Shown: in pieces, positions 1 to 4,678 of the stretch | How the letters are laid out: the number at the start of each line of letters is the position of its first letter | Position numbering within the stretch: the stretch's first letter is position 1 | NCBI GenBank assembly: GCA_029777755.1 | Contig: JAKORQ010000308.1 | Location: 1-7,285 of the forward strand | DNA from: Planctomycetota bacterium | GTDB lineage: Bacteria; Planctomycetota; Phycisphaerae; Tepidisphaerales; Tepidisphaeraceae | Length of the DNA: 7,285 bases | Direction of reading: 5' to 3' | The notes under the pieces: model-generated | What the model was told of the DNA's origin: nothing | What the model saw: only the letters and a program-made list of their open reading frames with translations | The model's database searches: none | Program-made: the position numbers and the translations under genes

Positions 1-102
1 ACCGCCCGCGGCGCCTGGAAGAAGCGCCTGTCCGACGTGCTGGCAACTCTGGAGGCGGTGGCCCGCGCACGCTGCGACGGGAGAGTTTGGCGGAACCTGT
101 GA
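1..102 (+). CDS. C-terminal end of an unidentified rightward gene (partial)
   Basis: A frame open from the first base ends at a TGA at 100-102 and encodes 33 residues that read like a genuine protein C-terminus: an amphipathic, basic helix (AWKKRLSDVLATLEAVARAR) followed by DGRVWRNL. The helix-plus-short-tail pattern resembles the C-termini of some large restriction-modification-type DNA methyltransferases. That is a weak impression, not an identification. The gene converges on the leftward operon that ends at 131, with only 28 bp between the two stop codons and no clear hairpin terminator. The start and nearly all of the protein lie left of the window. It would be cargo of the mobile element if the element extends leftwards, as the integrase position implies. 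Confidence 0.5.
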   Translation, partial: TARGAWKKRLSDVLATLEAVARARCDGRVWRNL

Positions 103-130
103 TTCCCGGCACCGTGGCATTGACATCGAA

Positions 131-442
131 TCAGGCGCGAGTGTCGCCCAACGAGCATCTACCGGCGGGCTGCCACCGGCCTTCTGGCCCGACCCAGGAA
201 CCGTTCTGCGTCAACGTGCACCAGTAGTGGTCGGTCGGCTGGTGCCGGAACATTTCGACTGGCGCTTTCATCAGCCAGCGGCGCACGATCTCCTGGGTGA
301 TCAGTGTGACCAGCTCACCGGCAGTGCGGTCGCCATGCGGCGCTGGGTTCAGTTGGGATGCGTGCCACATCGCGTGCAGGTAGGCGTCGTCAACGCTCCG
401 CAGACCGTCACTGTCAAACGCAATGGTGATCGCGTGCTTCAT
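131..442 (-). CDS. Hypothetical protein, 103 aa, last gene of the RHH-headed operon
   Basis: I do not recognise this protein. It is soluble-looking, with no signal peptide or membrane segment. A predicted helix around residues 41-57 (AGELVTLITQEIVRRWL) is followed by an aromatic and histidine-rich stretch, residues 66-90 (HQPTDHYWC, then NGSWVGPEGRW). The ATG overlaps the TGA of the upstream gene in an ATGA junction, and a GGAG sits five bases before it, so translation is probably coupled. The stop lies just before the convergent gene at the left edge. Its position at the end of a six-gene leftward run suggests expression from the promoter near 2280. No function can be assigned from sequence. 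Confidence 0.72.
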   Translation of the reverse strand: MKHAITIAFDSDGLRSVDDAYLHAMWHASQLNPAPHGDRTAGELVTLITQEIVRRWLMKAPVEMFRHQPTDHYWCTLTQNGSWVGPEGRWQPAGRCSLGDTRA

Positions 443-726
443 GGCCGCTCCACTTTCGGTCCGGGTTTGGATGTCGCTCTGGCCTCTGCATCCCGTATGA
501 CCACCTCCCGAACCCGCCCGCTCACCTTGAGCGCATCCGAGAACGCATTGACGGCCGCTGCCTCGACGGCATCCGCCACAGCTTGGCCTTCCGCAATCAC
601 GGAACCGTCTTCACCCAGGATCGCAAGTCGGGCCGGCCTGCCGTGGGCAGTGATCGAGATCCCGGTGTGCACGACAGCCCGAACCGTGGCCGGACCAACC
701 TTCCCGTCGTGGTCATACCTGATCAT
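439..726 (-). CDS. Hypothetical protein, about 95 aa
   Basis: No recognised family. I place the start at the ATG at 726-724 (an ATG also lies at 729) because AAGGGG at 733-738 lies six bases upstream of it. The longer TTG start at 744 has no Shine-Dalgarno sequence. The protein begins with alternating hydrophobic and polar residues typical of beta strands (MIRYDHDGKVGPATVRAVVHTGISI). It continues with an Ala/Val-rich helix (AVADAVEAAAVNAFSDAL) and ends in a charged, Pro/Lys-rich tail. A compact alpha/beta fold is likely; this is inference. It is coupled by ATGA overlap to the next gene downstream and separated by about 60 bp from the AT-hook gene upstream, the largest gap within this operon. 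Confidence 0.7.
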   Translation of the reverse strand: MIRYDHDGKVGPATVRAVVHTGISITAHGRPARLAILGEDGSVIAEGQAVADAVEAAAVNAFSDALKVSGRVREVVIRDAEARATSKPGPKVERP

Positions 727-786
727 CATCTGCCCCTTGCTCAAGACCGAACGCCATGGTCAGCAACGATGGGCACCGCCTGGTGA

Positions 787-1206
787 TCATTGCCGTGCCT
801 CCAGGCGAGCCAGCAGTTCCCGCCGACGGCGCAGGCCTTCGAAGTACGCTTGATTGTGGGCGGTGGCCTGCTCCCTCAACTGCAAAGCCTCATGTCCGGA
901 AGTGCGATGCGCCTCCTCGAAGAGTGAAACGGCTGCGGAATAGTTGATGGTGATCCGCTGGTCGAGTTGCTGCAGCTCGTCCTTGATGGCAGTGAGCTGG
1001 CCCGGCGCCCGCCTCTTGCGGACGATGAGGTGAGCCCTGTTCAATGAGATCACGTTCTTCGGCGGTCGGCCTGGACCGCGGCGTTGGATGATGGGCTGAG
1101 CGAGCGCCCCAGGCAGGGGGATCACCTTTGCCGAGTACACGGGCCGGCCAGTTGAAGCCCTGACCTGGTTCGATGCAGAGGTGTCAGGCGTGAAGGTGGT
1201 GGACAT
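787..1206 (-). CDS. AT-hook protein with basic linker and coiled-coil tail, 139 aa
   Basis: The first 40 residues look disordered. Residues 42-50 (RRGPGRPPK) match the AT-hook core G-R-P in a basic setting, a known minor-groove DNA-binding motif. A second basic patch, VRKRRAP, follows at residues 62-68. The rest (residues 71-139) is strongly helical and probably coiled-coil, with heptad-like leucines in IKDELQQLDQRI and in LRRRRELLARLEARQ. I chose the ATG at 1206 because GGGAG lies eight bases upstream. A GTG at 1215 would place the purines directly against the start. The start overlaps the end of the preceding gene by 23 bp, so translation is likely coupled. Role inferred: a small nucleoid-like or DNA-tethering factor encoded by the element. 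No named family is recognised. Confidence 0.75.
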   Translation of the reverse strand: MSTTFTPDTSASNQVRASTGRPVYSAKVIPLPGALAQPIIQRRGPGRPPKNVISLNRAHLIVRKRRAPGQLTAIKDELQQLDQRITINYSAAVSLFEEAHRTSGHEALQLREQATAHNQAYFEGLRRRRELLARLEARQ

Positions 1207-1630
1207 GGTCGGCACTCCCAGGTGTGGTGGTGGTGGTTTCCAACGCGGCGGCGGCGCGATTGAGCAGGTCGGCTAGCGTGGCAGCACCTTCGGCCGTCAG
1301 GCGGATGGCTGAGGCTTCGACAGTGCGAGCCGTCAAGGCGTCCACACGGAACGAATCGGCAGCACTGCGCAGCTCGACTTGAAGGGGTTCAGTCCTGTCG
1401 CAGAGGTCCTTGATCTGCCGCGCCAAATCGGCCACCGCACACAAGACACCTTCCTGGACCATCTGGTGAAAGGAGAAAAAGCCCTCAGAAGCACCGTATC
1501 CGGACAGCGTTGCAGTCAGTGCCCACAACTGGTGCGAAAGCTCTTCCAGTCGGTCGTCCCGAGCCACACCAGAGAGGCGCGGAGCGCAGGCGGATCGCCT
1601 GGGATCCGGTGTGCTGCTTTTTGCGTTCAT
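1184..1630 (-). CDS. Hypothetical helical protein, 148 aa
   Basis: I do not recognise the family. The N-terminal 24 residues are basic and low-complexity. Residues 26-135 look mostly helical: RLEELSHQLWALTATLSGYG, then MVQEGVLCAVADLARQIKDLCDR, then an Ala-rich helix ending AATLADLLNRAAAALE. A threonine run (TTTTT, residues 132-136) and a His-containing tail (DHVHHLHA) close it. No transmembrane segment or signal peptide is seen. The ATG forms an ATGA junction with the stop of the upstream gene, and GGGAGGGA lies a few bases before it, a strong ribosome-binding site. The 23-bp overlap with the next gene supports one transcript. Confidence 0.75.
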   Translation of the reverse strand: MNAKSSTPDPRRSACAPRLSGVARDDRLEELSHQLWALTATLSGYGASEGFFSFHQMVQEGVLCAVADLARQIKDLCDRTEPLQVELRSAADSFRVDALTARTVEASAIRLTAEGAATLADLLNRAAAALETTTTTPGSADHVHHLHA

Positions 1631-2055
1631 GCCGTCCCTCCCTTTCTGGTGTGGAACGGAACACCGCGCTCGACGAAGTCACTGACCGTCTTGTGAGCAT
1701 CAGCACCGCGCGCCATGAGGCCAGCGAACACCTGTTCACTGCTCACCAGCCAGTACACCGTCTGGAGCAGTATGGTTTCCGGCAGCGGCTCGACCTGATC
1801 ACCGCGTAGGGCGTACGTCAGCCCGCCGCGCAGGTGAACGAGAGCGCCGTTCAAGCTGCCGCCCGCCTGGGTCAGTTCGGCGTGAGCCGCCGCGAGACAC
1901 CAGCGGGCATATGTTGGCGGTCCGCTCAGGTGGTCCAGCATCGCACCGGTCAACAGCCCCGCGAGGTCCGATGGGGAAGCATCGAGAACTGCATCCGCAG
2001 TGGCGGAGCCGGAGCCGGTAGGAACAACGTCCCCAAAGCGCGTTGCCCGGCTCAT
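1627..2055 (-). CDS. Hypothetical protein, 142 aa, second gene of the operon
   Basis: No known family is recognised. The protein starts with a Gly/Ser-rich stretch (residues 1-30). Three likely helices follow: SPSDLAGLLTGAMLDHL, TYARWCLAAAHAELTQAG, and PETILLQTVYWLVSSEQVFAGLMARG. It ends in a short basic tail, HTRKGG. The hydrophobicity of the third helix (ILLQTVYWLVSS) is moderate, more like a buried helix than a membrane span. The start ATG overlaps the stop of the small RHH gene (ATGA) and has GGGAG eight bases upstream. Translation coupled to a DNA-binding repressor suggests that the repressor and its downstream genes are made together, giving autoregulation of the whole run. Function unknown. 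Confidence 0.76.
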   Translation of the reverse strand: MSRATRFGDVVPTGSGSATADAVLDASPSDLAGLLTGAMLDHLSGPPTYARWCLAAAHAELTQAGGSLNGALVHLRGGLTYALRGDQVEPLPETILLQTVYWLVSSEQVFAGLMARGADAHKTVSDFVERGVPFHTRKGGTA

Positions 2056-2240
2056 GCTTCGGCTCCCGCCGCTGTCTGGGATGCGGCACCTGTGGCGCGC
2101 TGGCCGGCTTCGATGAGCAGCAGGATCTGTGCATTGAGGCTGCGCTTCTGGTCTGCTGCCATGCGCTTCAGCTCGGCGCGGTGGCCAGTGCGGTTGAACC
2201 GCAAGATGAACTTGTCACCTGCGAGTTTCTGATTCGTCAT
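2052..2240 (-). CDS. Small Arc-type ribbon-helix-helix DNA-binding protein, 62 aa
   Basis: The layout is that of the Arc/MetJ/CopG RHH fold: a short beta strand DKFILRF at residues 9-15 that would insert into the major groove as part of a dimer, then two helices, AELKRMAADQ and SLNAQILLLIEAGQR. The DKFI-x-RF strand closely matches the divergent RHH protein encoded at 2369-2692, so the two are probably paralogues or partners. I chose the ATG at 2240 because AAGGAG (2247-2252) lies seven bases upstream; an in-frame ATG at 2246 is only one base from it. It is the first gene of the leftward operon and lies directly next to the four dyads at 2258-2357. Inferred role: autorepressor of the operon. 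RHH antitoxins look similar, but no toxin is recognisable next to it. Confidence 0.85.
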   Translation of the reverse strand: MTNQKLAGDKFILRFNRTGHRAELKRMAADQKRSLNAQILLLIEAGQRATGAASQTAAGAEA

Positions 2241-2278
2241 CGTCATGCTCCTTGTGTATGGCTCAGTGCCATGTGCGC

Positions 2279-2308
2279 AATGTATGGCATTGAGCCATCA
2301 ACCAGCAA
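2279..2308 (-). promoter_or_regulatory. Candidate promoter of the leftward RHH-headed operon
   Basis: On the minus strand, TTGCTG (2303-2308) is followed after 18 bp by TACATT (2279-2284). O2 falls in the spacer and O1 immediately downstream of the -10 box. The boxes match consensus only moderately, so the placement rests partly on the operator layout. Confidence 0.45.
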
Positions 2309-2313
2309 GCCAC

Positions 2314-2341
2314 TTGGTGGCAATGAGCCATCATTTATTTC
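2314..2341 (+). promoter_or_regulatory. Candidate promoter of the rightward RHH gene
   Basis: TTGGTG (2314-2319) is followed after 16 bp by TATTTC (2336-2341), in the AT-rich stretch CATTTATTTCTAT. O3 overlaps the end of the -35 box and the spacer, and O4 begins just after the -10 box. Transcription would start near 2348-2350, leaving a leader of about 20 nt before the ATG at 2369. No good ribosome-binding site is visible in it, so translation may be weak. The -10 match is poor, so confidence is limited. Confidence 0.4.
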
Positions 2342-2368
2342 TATGGCTCTGTGCCATATGATTACGGC

Positions 2369-2692
2369 ATGACAGGTACCCGCCGCGCACAAGACGCAGA
2401 CAAGTTCATCGTTCGGTTCCCTGACGGGATGCGGGACCGCATCGCCGATGCCGCAAAGGCGGCGAACAGGACCATGAATGCCGAGATCGTGGCCAGGCTG
2501 CAGGCTTCCTTTGAGTCGGCCGCCAGCAGCGGCACTCAGTCGGCGGTCCCGGGAGTGATCGAGCGGCTGGCCAGCATTGACGCACAGATGGGCGCGCTCC
2601 TGGCTGGGCAGGAGCGCTCTGCGGCGACGAGTGCGGAAGTCCTAGAGACGCTCAGGCGGCTCCTGCTTCAGGCGCCGGCTGAGGAAGCGTAG
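2369..2692 (+). CDS. Arc-family ribbon-helix-helix regulator with C-terminal extension, 107 aa
   Basis: Residues 10-50 read as a typical Arc-like domain: strand DKFIVRFPDG, helix MRDRIADAAKAAN, then RTMNAEIVARLQASF, the second helix with the conserved N-A-E-I motif. Residues 60-107 form a separate helical, possibly coiled-coil tail (VIERLASIDAQMGALLAGQE, then SAEVLETLRRLLLQ) that could add oligomerisation. The ATG at 2369 fits the domain best; a GTG at 2351 would sit inside operator O4. The gene is transcribed away from the six-gene operon, and the four dyads between them make it the likely partner or opponent of the small RHH protein. Its 3' end overlaps the convergent Rha-like frame by 41 bp. 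DNA binding and dimerisation are known for the family; the target is inferred. Confidence 0.87.
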   Translation: MTGTRRAQDADKFIVRFPDGMRDRIADAAKAANRTMNAEIVARLQASFESAASSGTQSAVPGVIERLASIDAQMGALLAGQERSAATSAEVLETLRRLLLQAPAEEA

Positions 2693-3059
2693 ACCAGCAT
2701 CCAGGTGGATGCAGGTGGACAGCACAAGATTGCGCCGCCCGTGCTTGCTCATGGATCCCTGGGGCACTTGCGGGCTTTTGCTCACCCAACTCCATCCACC
2801 GCGTGACGATCCGGTGCCGCATCTGGACCGAGTAGCCCGACACCAGGGTGTAGGTGAGGTCCTTGGGGAGGTTGAAGCACGGCAGGGCCTTGTTTTGGGC
2901 GCTCAAGTAGGAGCCCTCAAAACTGAGGCCTCCTCCGAAGCCCAACTCTTCCAGCATCTTGCGGGCATCACGCAGCACGTTGTCGTGCGACTTCCCAGTC
3001 AGCTTGGCGATCTCCAGCGTGCTCATGGCCAGTCGGCCGTCTCCGAGCGTGACCAGGGC
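2652..3059 (-). pseudogene. Rha-family phage regulator remnant (3' part of a broken antirepressor)
   Basis: From about 3059 leftward this frame reads ALVTLGDGRLAMSTLEIAKL, then TGKSHDNVLRDARKMLEELG, a segment with AQNKALPCFNLPKD, and LVSGYSVQMRHRIVTRWMEL. These are the characteristic elements of the Rha family (phage regulatory protein Rha), a DNA-binding antirepressor-like domain. The domain looks whole, but the sequence after GEQKP turns into a low-quality tail that overlaps the convergent RHH gene, so the original C-terminus is probably lost. The only in-frame ATG near the domain (3026) would omit its first strand, and no convincing ribosome-binding site precedes it. I therefore treat it as formerly joined to the Bro-N and HTH parts upstream rather than as an independent gene. 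A short functional Rha protein from 3026 is not excluded. Confidence 0.65.
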
Positions 3060-3091
3060 ACCAGAAGCCGCTGGGGCGCCTCTCCGGTCAC

Positions 3092-3191
3092 TCAGCGCTT
3101 GAACGACTTGGCCTTCGGCTTCCAGCTGCCGAGGATCAAGTTGTAGAGGCCGGACTCGATGATGACCGCCATCTTCTGCGTGCCACCAGGG
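3092..3191 (-). pseudogene. Bro-N domain second half, out of frame with its first half
   Basis: In a frame different from both neighbours the sequence reads PGGTQKMAVIIESGLYNLIL and then GSWKPKAKSFKR, followed by TGA (3092-3094) and VTGE. Bro-N domains of phage antirepressors carry the same pattern, with SGLY-x-LIL, a S-x-KP-x-AK-x-FK-R motif and then W-V-T-x-E. The stop therefore stands where a conserved tryptophan (TGG) is expected, consistent with a nonsense mutation. The first half of the domain ends in the frame of the 3136-3681 gene at FDSIET. The shift between the two falls at the GGG run at 3189-3191 on the plus strand, and one extra base there would rejoin them. After VTGE the Bro-N match ends and the Rha-like sequence begins, in a third frame. 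Confidence 0.72.
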
Positions 3192-3681
3192 TTTCGATTG
3201 AATCGAACCCCTTCTCTTCGTCGTCTTGGAAGGCCAGCGCGTCGGGGATGTTCTCGACTCCCAGCGCCTTGCACACATCCGGCGCCACGAACCACGGCTC
3301 CTGCACCGGTGCATCTGATGCACTGGTTGAGGTTTTCGCGGTGACCCACTCAAGCGCGGCGACAACTTCGCGCCGGGCGCTGGGCTTGCCCTTCTCAACA
3401 ACCAGGCGCAACGCAGCGGCCACCGCCGGGAGGCTCACGGTCATCCGGTTGTTCCGGCCGGCGGTCCGCTCAACCACAAGCAGCCCGGCATGGTCCTGGT
3501 CCAGGGCCTTGAGTGCGGCGATCACAGCGCGGCGACTGAAGCAGGTTGCTTCGCAAAGGTCGGGGATCCCAGGCCAGGCGAGCCCCGCATCGTCGGCCCG
3601 GTCCGCAATGGCCATCAACACCGCCTTCTCAGTGGGACTCATCTGGAGCGGCCTGCAGGCGTTCGTGACGGCATGACTCAC
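3136..3681 (-). pseudogene. HTH_36-type winged helix fused to a truncated Bro-N domain (5' part of broken antirepressor)
   Basis: Residues 13-75 form a phage replication/regulator-type helix-turn-helix: MSPTEKAVLMAIADRADDAG, WPGIPDLCEATCFSRRAVIAALKAL, and a wing-like VVERTAGRNNRMTV. A linker follows. At about residue 128 EPWFVAPDVCKALGVENIPDAL and DDEEKGFDSIET are Bro-N sequence, which then runs out of frame into VARRRWRSSSSPASTT and a stop. The usual Bro-N opening strands before PWFVA are not visible. The start is the GTG at 3681, which overlaps the stop of the upstream gene (GTGA) with GGTGG six bases before it; upstream codons in this frame have no good start signal. Translation would still give a 181-aa protein with an intact HTH, so residual DNA binding is possible even though the antirepressor part is broken. 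Confidence 0.7.
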
Positions 3682-3947
3682 CGCGAGCCACCGATCTGCC
3701 CTAGGAAGGCTCGCACCTCGGCAGGGTTTGCCAAGTGGCGCGATCGGTCCCACCGGCCCGCAGTGAAGCTACCGTCGGCGTTCTCAGTCAGAGCCCATCC
3801 GAGGAGTGCGAACTCCGCTGCGGCGGTAACCGCATCCTTGTGGCGGGCGGCGTCCGCAGGATGATTGGCCTGATCGTCATGAGGTCCTGCCTTGCCCTGG
3901 CTCGCGAAAGCGGCTGGGGCGCTTTTTTTCCCGGGGCCGTTGCTCAC
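3678..3947 (-). CDS. Small hypothetical phage-type protein, 89 aa
   Basis: The family is not recognised. The N-terminal 35 residues are low-complexity and polar. Residues 36-89 read as a compact domain: a helix HKDAVTAAAEFALLGWAL, then ENADGSFTAGRWDRSRHL and NPAEVRAFLGQIGG, a helix-hairpin-helix-like outline. The start is the GTG at 3947, which overlaps the TGA of the upstream HTH gene (GTGA) with AAGGGGG about five bases before it. A frame open to 4154 exists but lies over the real HTH gene. An A7 run on the coding strand (3924-3930) encodes Lys-Lys and is unusual in such GC-rich DNA. Its place between HTH genes suggests a minor regulatory or accessory role; this is inference. Confidence 0.65.
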   Translation of the reverse strand: MSNGPGKKSAPAAFASQGKAGPHDDQANHPADAARHKDAVTAAAEFALLGWALTENADGSFTAGRWDRSRHLANPAEVRAFLGQIGGSR

Positions 3948-4282
3948 GTCACCCCCTTCAACAGCGTGTACTGCCCGATCCGATGCATCCGCCCCGACTC
4001 GGTTGGGATGTGGCGCCAGGTTGTGACAATCAGGTGTCCTGCATTCCGCAGATCCCGGATTCGCGCCCTTGGGTCGTATAGGTCCAGCTGTCTCGACGCC
4101 TCGAAGGTCGTCAGGTGTCCGAGCGTCTGGAGTGCATCCAGCGCGCGCCGGCACTGCACAGCGCCATCGTTGCCAACATGTCGATCGCGGATCTCATGCA
4201 GTGCGGCGATGCGCTGCTGTTGGGCCTGGATATCACCCGGCGATCGGCCTTCCGCCCAGGTGACAGGATTCCGCCTTCCCAT
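3944..4282 (-). CDS. Winged helix-turn-helix protein (HTH_39-like), 112 aa
   Basis: Residues 46-110 match the small phage and island helix-turn-helix family resembling Pfam HTH_39. The pieces are RALDALQTLGHLTTFEASRQ (helices one and two), LYDPRARIRDLRNAGHLIVT (recognition helix and first wing strand) and SGRMHRIGQYTLLKG (the conserved closing strand of the wing). The first 45 residues are polar and helical (DIQAQQQRIAALHEIRDRH). These proteins are commonly encoded in prophage and island regulatory blocks and presumably bind DNA; specific targets are unknown. The ATG lies six bases after the AlpA-like stop codon, with a modest GAGGCGG before it. Its TGA overlaps the next gene's GTG. The two genes and the HTH/Bro-N remnant thus form one leftward transcription unit. 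Confidence 0.78.
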   Translation of the reverse strand: MGRRNPVTWAEGRSPGDIQAQQQRIAALHEIRDRHVGNDGAVQCRRALDALQTLGHLTTFEASRQLDLYDPRARIRDLRNAGHLIVTTWRHIPTESGRMHRIGQYTLLKGVT

Positions 4283-4288
4283 ACCGCC

Positions 4289-4510
4289 TCAGACAGCACG
4301 CCGCAGATCGCCGACCCGCCAGGCAGTCACACCAGGGCTCAGCTTCACTGGAGCCGGCAGGCGGCCTTGCTTGACCCAGCGCCAACATGTGGCCGGGGAG
4401 ATGCCCTTGAGCGCCGCCACGACCGGCAGGCGAACGTGAGCAGCGTCGGGGAGCGCGTCGAAGGATGCGAGCGCAGCCGGGATGGCGGGCGCCTGGGGTT
4501 GAACATTCAT
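4289..4510 (-). CDS. AlpA/excisionase-like MerR-type HTH protein, 73 aa
   Basis: Residues 25-73 carry the AlpA-type pattern: VRLPVVAALKGISPATCWRW (helix-turn-helix), VKQGRLPAPVKLSPG (the W-x-x-x-G-x-x-P wing typical of this family) and VTAWRVGDLRRAV. The family is known for regulating island integrases and acting as a recombination directionality factor (excisionase), and it typically accompanies P4-type integrases such as the one at 5680-6921. Here it is separated from the integrase by the 252-aa gene. The ATG at 4510 has only a weak Shine-Dalgarno (GGATAGA) about six bases upstream. A probable promoter and several repeated operator-like sites lie at 4582-4675 directly upstream, so control at the DNA level is likely. 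Whether it acts as excisionase, regulator or both is inference. Confidence 0.82.
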   Translation of the reverse strand: MNVQPQAPAIPAALASFDALPDAAHVRLPVVAALKGISPATCWRWVKQGRLPAPVKLSPGVTAWRVGDLRRAV

Positions 4511-4581
4511 GTCGTCTATCCGATTCGCAGGGCTTCGGCCTGCTGTCCGGTGATGCGAGTTGCATCAACGACACGAACTTA

Positions 4582-4607
4582 AATCTACGGGTACCACTCC
4601 CCGTCAA
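4582..4607 (-). promoter_or_regulatory. Candidate promoter for the AlpA-like operon
   Basis: On the minus strand, TTGACG (4602-4607), close to the sigma-70 -35 consensus, is followed after about 16-18 bp by the AT-rich GATTTAAG around 4579-4585, standing out in GC-rich surroundings. A repeat half-site (TACGGGTACC, 4587-4596) lies within the spacer and a perfect palindrome abuts the -35 box. The exact -10 hexamer is uncertain. Confidence 0.5.
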
Positions 4608-4675
4608 ACCGGGTACCCATACCCGGTCACATCTTCATAGACGCTGGTGGCTTTGACCCGGGTATGTACCGGGTA
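4587..4675. repeat. Repeated ACCGGGTA/TACCCGGT operator-like sites
   Basis: A perfect palindrome, ACCGGGTA-CCCA-TACCCGGT, occupies 4608-4627. A second, imperfect one, ACCCGGGTA-TG-TACCGGGT, occupies 4656-4674. The second is an inverted near-copy of the first, ATACCCGG(G)TCA being shared. A shorter related site, TACGGGTACC, lies at 4587-4596. Centres of the two palindromes are about 48 bp apart. The sites flank the TTGACG promoter of the AlpA-like gene and end just before the stop codon of the 252-aa gene. They could be operators for the AlpA-like protein or for the 252-aa protein, excisionase-binding sites, or (less likely) iterons. Confidence 0.7.
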
Positions 4676-4678
4676 GCT

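Larger units (their letters stand above)
2258..2357. promoter_or_regulatory. Four-site operator array between divergent RHH genes
   Basis: Four 15-bp dyads share the form ATGGC-N5-GCCAT. O1 is ATGGCTCAGTGCCAT at 2258-2272. O2 is ATGGCATTGAGCCAT at 2284-2298. O3 is GTGGCAATGAGCCAT at 2317-2331, with one arm base changed. O4 is ATGGCTCTGTGCCAT at 2343-2357. Centres are at 2265, 2291, 2324 and 2350, so the spacings are 26, 33 and 26 bp. The array is a mirror image about 2307.5. O2 and O3 lie inside the spacers of the two candidate promoters, and O1 and O4 cover the likely transcription starts. RHH proteins such as Arc are known to bind short dyads in tandem. Binding by the flanking RHH proteins is inferred from position and symmetry. 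Confidence 0.85.

Noticed and set aside
227..853. 208-codon rightward open frame
   Set aside because: It is opposite two coupled leftward genes with good ribosome-binding sites, and its Ser/Arg-rich composition is typical of a shadow frame.
2052..2692. Toxin-antitoxin pair around the RHH genes
   Set aside because: RHH proteins are common antitoxins, but neither neighbour shows a recognisable toxin fold (RelE/ParE, PIN, Fic, Doc), and both divergent genes encode RHH proteins.
4115..4582. 155-codon rightward open frame across the AlpA-like gene
   Set aside because: It runs antisense to two recognised HTH genes and through the regulatory region; no domain is visible.
4587..4675. Plasmid replication iterons
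   Set aside because: Repeats are palindromic and few, and no replication initiator is seen in the window; operators beside a promoter fit better.
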